Source: Gentiana macrophylla
Taxonomy: Eukaryota; Streptophyta; Magnoliopsida; Gentianales; Gentianaceae
Direction of reading: 5' to 3'
Assembly: GCA_026214975.1 (NCBI GenBank)
Contig: CM047809.1
Coordinates: forward strand, 32,027,977 to 32,091,976
DNA: 64,000 bases
Shown here: one piece after another, positions 55,475 through 64,000 of the stretch
How positions within the stretch are numbered: position 1 is the stretch's first letter
Layout: each line of letters starts with the position of its first letter
The notes under the pieces: model-generated
Told to the model about the DNA's origin: nothing
Database searches by the model: none
The model's input: only the letters and a program-made list of their open reading frames with translations
Position numbers and translations under genes: made by a program

Positions 55475-55945
55475 CTAGAAGGCTTTGTAAACCGAAATGC
55501 TTGCATACTGAGATATTGGCATAAGACTTATAGAGGCACCTAGATCACACAAAGAATTAGGGAAGACTAGACCTCCCATTAATACTGTAAGTACGAACTT
55601 GCCAGGATCACCTCTTTTAATTGGTAAGTCTTCATAAATAATCATGGAGCAATCCTCACCAATTTGCCTTTCCATGCCTGCTAACTTCTTTTTCGAAGAC
55701 ACAACATCCTTGATGAATTTTGTATACTTAGGCATCTCGACCAAGACTTCGGATAATGGAAGATTTACCTGAGTATTTTTCAAAATGTTCAGCACCTTTC
55801 CGTACTTTTTGTCCTCACTCAAGGAAATGTTGCTCTTTCTCGGTGGAAATGGAAGCTTCTTAAGGTCATTCTCAGAAAAGACTTTCTTTGAGGATGCACC
55901 GATGACTTTATCTTCCGGATCCTTCCATCGAATGTGCTTTTTCAA
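55475..55945 (-). pseudogene. Element B protease region
   Basis: Reads NILKNTQVNLPLSEVLVEMP, KYTKFIKDVVSSKKKL, then SLCDLGASISLMPISQY. CDLGAS in place of the retroviral D-T/S-G is the Athila-clade form. The frame stops at 55475, about 320 bp before RT opens, with frame changes between. Confidence 0.75.
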
Positions 55946-56749
55946 TTTTTTATTAGTCGTGGATCACCTCCTCGACTTTCACTTGTATCTTCACTCCTCG
56001 TGGATCACCCACCGAGGACTTCCAACTTTTTCACCTCTCGGGGATCACCACCGAGTATTCTCTTTTGGCAAAGGGAGTGTAGGTGCTCGGCTTCCCTCTC
56101 CGCCTTATCAATGGCGAGAGGGGCTAGTGGTTTCCACGGTGGGAAGGACCACTAACTTGAGTACCACTTAAGTTCATCGTGATTGGCCTCCTCTCTACCA
56201 TATTGCATTGCTTTGCACGAGGTCGTGACATTGGTCGTTGCTTATATCGGCCTGAGCAACATGACCGCCCTTCAGATTCTTGTCGATGGCCGGGTAGATG
56301 CCCTGGGGGTCTTGAAGCTAATCTGCTCGACCAATTTGCCTATTTGCCTCTCAAGGTTCTTATTTGTACTCATAAGGAGCTGAATATTTTTGTTTTGCTC
56401 CTCTCTCGAATGACTTCCATTCACCCTTGAGGTCTCCCGAGCTTGAAGGGCCTTGGGGTTTGGAAAATTTTGAGAGTATTCTTTGGTGGGCCGATTTTGA
56501 AAATTAGAATTTGAATTAGAAGGCCAATTCAGTTTGAACCTTTGAGTAGAATTGGAAGAATTCGAGCTTTGGTTCCGAGCAAAACCGGGTTTCTATTGAA
56601 ATTACGATTGAAATTCGAATTAGGGTTGAAATTAGACGATTGATTAAACCCGGGTTTTGGAAATTTTGTTGACCGAAATTTGATTAGACCTCTGAGTGTT
56701 CTCGTCAGGATGCATTCACTTGACGATTCGCCCGCTCATAGGACGAGAA

Positions 56750-57692
56750 TCTGGAAGTGTGCCCCATATTGTCACAGTTTTGACATGTGACTTGATTATA
56801 CTGTCCATAACCATGAACAACATTCACTTGATAAGGAGCAGGGGATTAAATTGACACCGGTCATTCATGTGGCTGATCGATAGCAGATTTCACATGATGC
56901 TGACCTCGAGGGTTCGTGGAAAAAAGAAGTTTGATTTATCGGATTTGAAACTTGAGATCTTTGCCATCCGCCTGCGACATGGCGATCAAACTTTGCATGT
57001 TTACCTCCTCAACCTTAGGAGGAGGAGGTGCTTGAATAGCTTGATAGGATGGAGCATAGTTATATTTAGCAATGTCCTCGAACAATGCCCCTCCTCTTCA
57101 GTGTTTTCTTCAAAAATGCCCCACTGTGATGAACTATTGACCATGCCTTTTGTAAGCTCGGTCAATCCACTAAAGAATGTGTTGACTTGCCTTTGCGGTG
57201 GCAAGCCGTGGTGGGGCACTTTCTTAGCAGAGATTTGAATCTTTTCCAGCAATCGAAAAAGGACTCATTCTCCTTCTGATAGAAAGTGAAAATCTCGTTC
57301 AAACACTGGGCTGTTTTCGAAGGTGGGAAGTATTGACTCAAGAACTCCTTTTTGAGTTCAGCCCAAGTGGTGATTGATTCAGAGGGAAGAGAATTATACC
57401 ACTCCTTCGCTTCTCCCTTTAGAGAAAATGGAAAAAGTTTCAGCTTGATTGCATCCTCACTTACTCCTTGGATGCGTGTAGTGCCGCATATCTCTAAGAA
57501 TGTATGTAAGTGGGTATGCGGATTCTCTGATTGATAGCCATGAAAAATTGATGCATGCTGCATCATCTGGATAAGTCTCGGCTTGAGTTCGAAAGTTTGT
57601 GCAATGTGGTCGGTAAGACGATAGCCGGGTTGATGATTCTTCGCACCAGGCATGGCGTAGTCCGCCAACGTTAAATCTATCCTCGGCGCCAT
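56750..57692 (-). pseudogene. Element B gag
   Basis: Starts MAPRIDLTLADYAMPG at 57692. The core has LKLFPFSLKGEAKEWYNSLP, WAELKKEFLSQYFPPSKTAQ and FFDCWKRFKSLLRKCP. A frame change near 57220 moves the rest (HHGLPPQRQVNTFFSGL) to another frame. Near 56790 the zinc knuckle starts CQNCDNMGH but lacks the last Cys. The stretch 55950-56750 is a diverged, frame-broken linker. Confidence 0.8.
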
Positions 57693-57989
57693 TATTACGA
57701 GATCTTGATTTCCTTTATTAGGTTTTGTTCAATTTATTGATCGGTTGAACTTCCTTCGCCGTAAGGTTCGCAAAATGAAGTCTTCGCTGTTGGGTCGGAC
57801 TATGGTCCGCTCGAGGTCAGTGAAAAGAGTAGTGGTCCTTTCTCGACTTGAGTTTGCATAAACGAAAACTCAACTCAAGACGTTGAACCTAAAAACTAAA
57901 GAAAATTTAAAAGCCTAGACTAAAAATTAAAACCTAAGAAAAGAAGAGAAAAGAAAGGAAAGGAATTAGGATTATTAAGGAAAAAGATG

Positions 57990-58195
57990 AAACAGACGGG
58001 CGTCCAAAGGTTTGGGCGGGCGCCCGCCCAACTTTCAGGCTGATTTATGTTCGAAGCCCAAACGCTGTGCGTGTCGTCGAGAAAACTTGAACGGGCGTCC
58101 AAATCTTATGGACGCTCGTTTAAGTGAATGAAAACAGAACAGGAATGAAAACTTTCCAGCGGACGGGCGTCCAATATTCCAGACGCCCGTTTGGT
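57990..58195 (-). promoter_or_regulatory. GC-palindrome cluster in element B leader
   Basis: AGACGGGCGTCC (57995), GGGCGGGCGCCCGCCC, AACGGGCGTCC (58091), GGACGCTCGTT, GGACGGGCGTCC (58161) and AGACGCCCGTT lie between gag and the primer site, in otherwise AT-rich DNA. Confidence 0.55.
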
Positions 58196-58432
58196 AGCGG
58201 GAAAACTAGAAAAGAAGCAGAAAAATTGCAGAAAAGAACAGGGGTTAAGGAAAAAAAAACAGAGAAAGAACAGAGATAGATAGAAAAACCGACAGAAAGA
58301 AAAAATCTAATCACAAAGAAGACCTTAAACCCTAACTAAAAACCCTAATATCCTAATAACCTAAGCGATTATCAAGAAAAAACAGGAATTAAAACGAAAA
58401 AAACGAAAAACAAAAACTAGACAACCGTCCGG

Positions 58433-58457
58433 TTCCCCGGCAACGGCGCCAAAAACT
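58433..58457 (-). other. Primer binding site of element B
   Basis: The complement of CCCCGGCAACGGCGCCAAAA adjoins the LTR end, the Athila-type primer site shared with element A (41887-41910). Confidence 0.85.
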
Positions 58458-59978
58458 TGTCACGGATTTTATTAACACAAAACAAACAAGTAATAATCCG
58501 GTTAACCTCAAGTATAAGGATCGTAGTAATAGTGGTTAATGCCGGGTCGATCTTACGGGGAACTAAACAATTTTGATTCCTAGTTTTTGTCTAACCTAAA
58601 CTATGTCACGAAACTAATCTAAACAGCGAATAAAACAGAACAAAACCGAGAATAAAACTAGACAGAGGATATAATCCAAAGCTAGGAAGAATACGGGTTG
58701 CGAACCTTTAACTAAGCTAATCTAGGATGCAAATAAAAGTAAACTAACTAAGCAAATTCAAGTTTTTAAGGATTTAAATTATATGTATAACGAACAAACG
58801 AGGATTGATCCACCTATCCAACAAGCATTGATTTCCTATCTCGATTATATTGTGGTTTTTATCTAAGTTGTGATTCACCTTATCTAAATATGAACCCTAA
58901 TTCCTTAGAAAGTTCATCTATTAATCCATTATCTTCCAATGCAAGATTAACGCGTTTTCTAACCAAATGTGTAAACTTTATGTTTATAATCTAGCAATTA
59001 AACCTATTAACTTCCGTTAAGATAGATTCAAATACTATTCCTATTCATGATGATCTAAGGTTTATAAAGATTTCCATCAACAATAAACAATCGACACATG
59101 CATATCTTCCGATATAAGAGCAATTAAACATAGTAAACATGAATAAAGAAACAACCTTTAATAAAAACTCACAGTATAATCGATGAAAACGAAATCAACA
59201 GTTGTTGGATGGCTTCACAATACTCGTTTGATGAAGCTTTTAGCTTCTGAACATCCTCAGCAACTCAAAATTGCAGAAACAATGCATAAAAAGTAGCTAA
59301 TTTAATCTAGATCTAAAGTGCATAAAGCTGGAATAAAAGGAAGAAAAACGCAGCCTAAAGCCGCCCCTAGGTTTAGGGTTTCGAATAATGTGTGTATGGT
59401 ATCTCATATGTGGAGAAAACAGCTGCTATATATAGAGTTTAAGGTCGGTTCAGCAAAGTCGGTCGACGGACGCTCGTCCGCTCTTGTGAACGCCTGTCCA
59501 AATAGATCTGGATCGCCAGGGCGCGCGTTCGCTCGCATAACGTCCAAACTCTCATCAAAATCGCACCACCGGACGCCCGTCTGCTTTATCAAACGCCCGT
59601 CCACTCTGGGGCGGGACTCGACGCTGCGTTCGTGATGATCGAATTTGATTTCTTGATCTTTATCTCTTTTTTCTCTATCTCATTCCTTCATTATCTCTTT
59701 TATCATCAATTAGCTCGAACTTAATCAACTTTTGATCATCTTTTGAGCCTCAAACATGTATCTATAACACATAAAAACATCGCAAAATGTAATAATGTCC
59801 AAATAATCATAAAATCATATTAAAAACACCAAAATCAACCAATTTTGCGAATAACTTATTTAAAACCTCATTTACTCAATATATCGTTAAACACTCGTTT
59901 CTTATGCAAATTAGTAAAAATACGGGGGAAAATACCATAGAATATAGCGTTATAAATCGTATAAATTCACCCTTAACA
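58458..59978 (-). repeat. 5' LTR of element B
   Basis: 1521 bp, about 1% different from the other LTR except at 59240-59640, where small indels and substitutions cluster. The TATA box (59426-59436) and GC-palindrome cluster (59455-59635) are in the same relative places. Confidence 0.92.
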
Positions 59979-60199
59979 GGTATTCGTTTGCTTCTCCACG
60001 ACGTGCTTGGACTACTACTATATTCTGCATTTACTTGAGAGCCGTTTCCAGAGCTAAGTCTTTTTCTTAAATTCTTCTTTTTCTTTGTCATTGGGGGCAA
60101 TGCCAAGTTTAAGTGGGGGGTAAGAGACTTAGCTATGATGTGTTATAATTGAACAATTGAATGAAACGGTGAAAAATTAAAAAATTGAACAAATGCCTA

Positions 60200-63100
60200 A
60201 TACTCAACCGGGAGAAATGCCATTTTCTAGTAGATGAAGGAATTGTTCTAGGACACAAGTGTGTCGATCTTCGTATTCGAGGTTGATAAGGCTAAAGTAG
60301 AGGCCATTGAAAAGATGGCGTACCCGAAAACAGTGAAAGAGGTATGAGGTTTTCTAGGTCATGTTGGCTTCTACAGGCGGTTTATTCAGGGTTTTTCCAC
60401 CATCGCCAAGCCCTTATCTAACCTTCTGAAAGATGATGTTGAGTTCTTGTTTGATGAGAAATGCAAGGAAGCTTTCAATTGCCTAAAGGATAAGCTCATA
60501 AGTGCCCCTATCTTAATCGCTTTGACCGACTAAGCCTTTTGAATTAATGTGTGATGCCTCTAACTACGCAGTGGGCACAGTTTTAGGCCAGAGAATTGAC
60601 AAAAAGTTCAGGACCATTTACTACGCGAGCCGCACCTTGAACCCGGCTCAATGCAATTACACCACGACTGAGAAGGAATTCTTAGCCGTCGTTTTTGCTA
60701 TCGACAAGTTTAGAAGTTACCTTCTAGGGTCTCAAGTTGTGGTTTGGACAGGACCATGCGACCTACACTACTACCTTATGGACAAAGCGGATGCAAAACC
60801 AAGTTTACTCGGATGGATTCTAATTTTGCAAGAGTTTGACCTTGACATCAAAGATAAGAAGGGTAGTGATAACATTGTGGTGATCAATTTGTCTCGCCTA
60901 GTAAATGAGGGTGGCGAAAATCACAAGGAAATAGGCATCGATTTCCCTCTTGAGTAATTGATGAAGCTTGATACAATTAGGCCGTGATGCACTGATTACG
61001 CCAACTATTTAGCAAGTGGGCATTTAGAGGAAATGACGTCGTCGTGAGAGGAAGAAGTTATTTTCTAATTTAAAGTATCTCGTGTGGGAGGATCCTTATC
61101 TATTCAAGGTCTGTAAAAGCGGGTTGCTTAGAAGGTGTGTTCGAACATGAGCAATGGGATATTCTCGAATGTGTGTCATAGTGGTCCCACGGGAGGACAC
61201 TACGGAACACCCAAGGCTCACAAAAAATCCTCCAGCGGGATTTTCTTGGCCGACTCTTTTAAAGATGCGAAGCCTTTTGTAAAGGTTGCGATAGGTGCGA
61301 GAGGATTGGGAGGCAAAGTAATAGGTTGGAAATGCCACTTAGGCCCATTCTAGAATCGAAGTCTTCGACGTGTGGGGCATTGATTTCATGGGCCCTTCCC
61401 TCTTCATGCTCCAATAAATACATTCTCGTGCTGCTGTAGACTATGTTTCCAAATGGGTGGAGGCAATAGCCACCCAAACTAATGATCACAAAGTTGTGAA
61501 GAAATTCTTGCAAAAGAATATCTTCACCAGATTCGGTCGTCTAGAGCCCTCATTAGTGATGAAGGTACTCATTTTTGCAACGCGCTTGATAAAATTCTTG
61601 AGAAATATGGTGTCGGACATAAAATCGGTACACCATATCATCCCCAAACAAGTGGCCAAGTCGAGGTAAGCAACCGGAGCCTTAAAAGGATTCTAGAAAA
61701 GACCATGAACGCAAATAGATCCAATGAGTCTAAAGTTGGATGACGCGCTTTGGGCTATCGCCTTCGCGTTTAAGACCCCATGGGCACGTCACCCTTCCAA
61801 ATGGTTTATGGCAAGACATGCCATTTACCGGTCGAGCTTGAACACAGAGCTTCTTGGGCTATTAAATTCTTGAATTTCGATAGCCAACTATGTGGGGAAA
61901 AGAGGTTATTGCAATTAAATGAGCTCGATAATTTAGACTCGAGCATATGAGAATGCCAAAATCGTATGAGAAAGAACTAAGGTACTCCATGATGCTAAGA
62001 TCAAGGATCGAGAATTCAAAGTGGGTGATATGGCTTTGCTTTATAATACCAGGCTCCATCTGTTTGCGGTAAGCTCAAATCTAGATGGTGCGGCCCTTTG
62101 AGATTCTCGATGTCAATCCAAGTGGATCGATCACGTTAAGCGGGTATGATAATCAACCCTTTAAGGTAAATGGTCAAAGACTCAAAAATATTTTGGCCAA
62201 CCAAAAGAAAAGTCTCGAGACCTGTACTTTCAAAAGAGGTTGAAACGATGATATTCGATCTGCGATGAGATCCCATCCGAATTCTTTCATTCGGATGACG
62301 ACATTTCTACATTTACCCGTGAGGACCCTTCCTCCAAGACATCCGAACATGTTAGTATACCTAAGCGTAACTTTGCACAAGAACGGGGCGAAGAAGAGAG
62401 TCGATGCTATATCCGGAGAGTTAAGTTCAAACACTTAGTAGAGCACTTGACTTTCTTGTCGCTTTGCGCCACACCCCCGTCCTTCATTCGATTACGATGA
62501 AGAAGTGGCGAGTAAACCGAAGTGGCACGATCCGGGTTAACTTTGAAATCATGTCAAGCTAATGACATAAAAGCGCTCTAGGAGGCGACCTAGTCTTTTA
62601 AGTTACTTTTTAGTTAAGTTTCTAGGGCATTAGGAATAACACCATGGTGATTTTTGTGTTGGTTATCCTGTCCTATTTGTGAATGCTTTATGTGCCTACA
62701 TGTTTACTCATATACCCTTGTACCCGAGATTATATGCTATGTCGAGTGTTGCGGATATTGTTCTTGCTGGTTTTGCCATTGTCACTTTTAGTGTTGTCTG
62801 CTCATGCTACGAGTTGCGCTGTACATTTATGCTACGGCTGACCTCCGCCAACCTACAACCCGACAATCATTTTGAAAACCAAATAAGTATTCTTTTCTTT
62901 TATCTCAGTACATTCTGCGGACATAATGTGATTTAAGTGTGAGGGTGTCTAAATTGGGTATGTTATCATGCTATATTTAAAAGCGAGCAAATGTGAATTC
63001 CTTGGCAAAAATTTAAAAATTTTCAAAGTAAACGTGGATAATTGTAAATCTTGAGCATGTAATTGAAACAAAAGGCTCGCTTAGTTGTAGTTTCCTGGCG

Positions 63101-63950
63101 ATGATTGTCTCAGTAATTTACGTGAGATAGTTATAGCATGCTTTTACTAATATGAGATAGTATTCATTTCATATTCACGTAAGCCTTTGAAATTGAAGCG
63201 ACATTTTAAACTTTATCCATTCACTATCCTAGTGATTTATCATAGAGAGACTTGTGCTTAATAGTAACAGTAAACATTACACCTAATTTCTAACCGTGTC
63301 TTGTGTGAATATCTGAAGGTTTGAATGTGATAGGAGGGATATATCTTAAGGTTTGTACACCAATCTAGGATGAATAATATGAATAAAATATGTGTATGTC
63401 GGATGTAGCTGCCAATGATTTGAGTGCGGTAGGGCATTATCTTGAAATGTCCTATACCACTATGAGGTTCAATAGCTCCATTTGCTGATGATAGTAGTCC
63501 AGCTAGGGTGTTATCATGAAACATCCTATTGTTGGGAATGAGGGCATATGCTATATATGTGGAATTAAGTTAATCTTAAAGAAAATTTGGCAAATGGTAC
63601 TATGGAAAGTTGGTAGGAACCGTAGTTATCTTCTAACTATCCCCAGTATATAAACCGAATGATATGTTTTAGGGATTATCCTAATAAGTACACGGGAAGA
63701 CTTTTTGTGGAGCGGTTCTTTGCCTATACCTAGGAAAGTCATTAGGATTATTTGAGCGGATTTTGTCTTGAAAGAATAGTGGAGATTGAAAAGGGCTTTT
63801 CACACACTGAATCTATCTCTATGTTGGTATTAATTGCTATATTTGTCGTATCTTTTGTTACGTGAGTTGGGAATCTATATGGATTGCATGAAAGTGAGCT
63901 AGTTTTGATTATTTTGTTCGGGACGAACAAAAGTTTAAGTATGGGGGAGT
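60200..63950 (+). mobile_element. Athila-like element C, 3' portion
   Basis: Opens inside RT (about 60215: EKCHFLVDEGIVLGH), continues through RNase H and integrase in broken frames to about 62200, then a long 3' untranslated region like that of element B. The polypurine tract AAGTATGGGGGAG (63938-63949) adjoins the 3' LTR. The 5' part is absent. Confidence 0.8.
60215..62200 (+). pseudogene. Element C RT end, RNase H and integrase
   Basis: The RT C-terminus (VGFYRRFIQGFS, LSNLLKDDVEFLFDEK) is broken before 60540. RNase H at 60547-60957 is open: MCDASNYAVGTVLGQRID, NPAQCNYTTTEKEFLAVVFA and DKKGSDNIVVINLSRL (relatives: NVVADHLSR). Integrase pieces follow in several frames: GPTGGHYGTPK at 61195, DFMGPF at 61385, [12 protein letters not shown] at 61500, TSGQVE at 61650, and [14 protein letters not shown] at 61805. 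Confidence 0.8.
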
Positions 63951-64000
63951 TGTTAACGGTGAATTTTATGGTTTTTATCGCTTTATTCCGTAACAATATT
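63951..64000 (+). repeat. Start of element C 3' LTR
   Basis: TGTTAACGGTGAATTTTATG directly follows the polypurine tract and parallels the element B LTR start on its own strand (TGTTAAGGGTGAATTTATAC). It runs past the window end. Confidence 0.75.

Larger units (their letters stand above)
45628..59978 (-). mobile_element. Complete Athila-type Ty3/gypsy element B
   Basis: LTRs at 45628-47144 and 58458-59978 have TGTCACGG...CCTTAACA ends (+ strand reading). GGTAT duplications lie at 45623-45627 and 59979-59983. In - strand order: LTR, primer site (58433-58457), GC-palindrome leader, gag, protease, RT, RNase H, integrase, spacer, extra ORF, polypurine tract, LTR. It is 14.35 kb and sits in the 3' region of element A. 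LTRs are nearly identical over most of their length, so the insertion is young, yet gag, RNase H and integrase contain frame breaks. Confidence 0.92.
40320..60120 (+). mobile_element. Athila-like gypsy element A, deleted and interrupted
   Basis: The 5' LTR (40320-41882), primer site, gag and integrase are on the + strand. Protease, RT and RNase H are missing. The integrase frame ends at 45265, and the 3' untranslated region is cut at 45627 by element B and resumes at 59979. A purine tract AAGTTTAAGTGGGGGG lies at 60105-60120, but no matching 3' LTR follows. Confidence 0.75.

Noticed and set aside
62679..62936. 85-codon open frame after element C integrase
   Set aside because: It lies in the long 3' untranslated region of an Athila-like element and has no domain or counterpart in element B.

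Overview
The window is nuclear DNA of a eudicot-type plant. It is AT-rich, has split genes with GT-AG introns, and is dominated by plant transposable elements: Ty3/gypsy of the Athila and Tat types, Ty1/copia, a TRIM, a SINE, LINE remnants, CACTA, hAT-like and many foldback MITEs. I found no bacterial-style operons, rRNA genes or CRISPR arrays. The species cannot be fixed from the sequence.

Only one host gene is supported: a P1B-type heavy-metal ATPase of the HMA2/HMA3/HMA4 (Zn/Cd) clade. It lies on the + strand at 15807-35054, in nine exons that join without a frame break into 1053 codons. Intron 1 is 12.7 kb and packed with mobile DNA. All catalytic motifs are present (TGES, CPC, DKTGT, HP, GDGxND), and a C-terminal tail of about 345 residues is rich in His and Cys-Cys pairs. 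The promoter holds a 41-bp direct repeat that duplicates the TATA box.

Layout. 1-4080: AT-rich DNA without a recognisable gene, with one small foldback element. 4080-7020: decayed Tat-type gypsy element (LTR, gag, protease). 7849-11562: Ty1/copia element with both LTRs but most of RT and RNase H deleted. 12718-13227: complete TRIM with target-site duplication. 13414-15073: Stowaway-like MITEs, one split by a 636-bp MITE. 15160-35054: HMA gene; intron 1 contains a tandem duplication carrying two hAT-like copies, a SINE, a LINE remnant, a foldback element and a 2.07-kb CACTA element. 35055-38600: intergenic repeats, a LINE RNase H remnant and old LTR pieces. 38600-40319: non-autonomous gypsy-like remnant (D). 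40320-60120: Athila-like element A (+ strand), missing protease to RNase H, and interrupted by element B. 45628-59978: element B, a structurally complete Athila-type element on the - strand with 1.5-kb LTRs, GGTAT duplications and an extra 510-codon ORF. 60200-64000: the 3' part of a related element C, whose 3' LTR starts at 63951.

The observation I rate highest crosses element families. Each Athila-like lineage here (A, B and the LTR pieces near D) carries its own short GC-rich palindrome repeated in an otherwise AT-rich setting. In A and B the array lies in the LTR just upstream of a TATA box and recurs in the leader. In B an extra array plus TATA sits upstream of the extra ORF, which suggests a portable promoter module.
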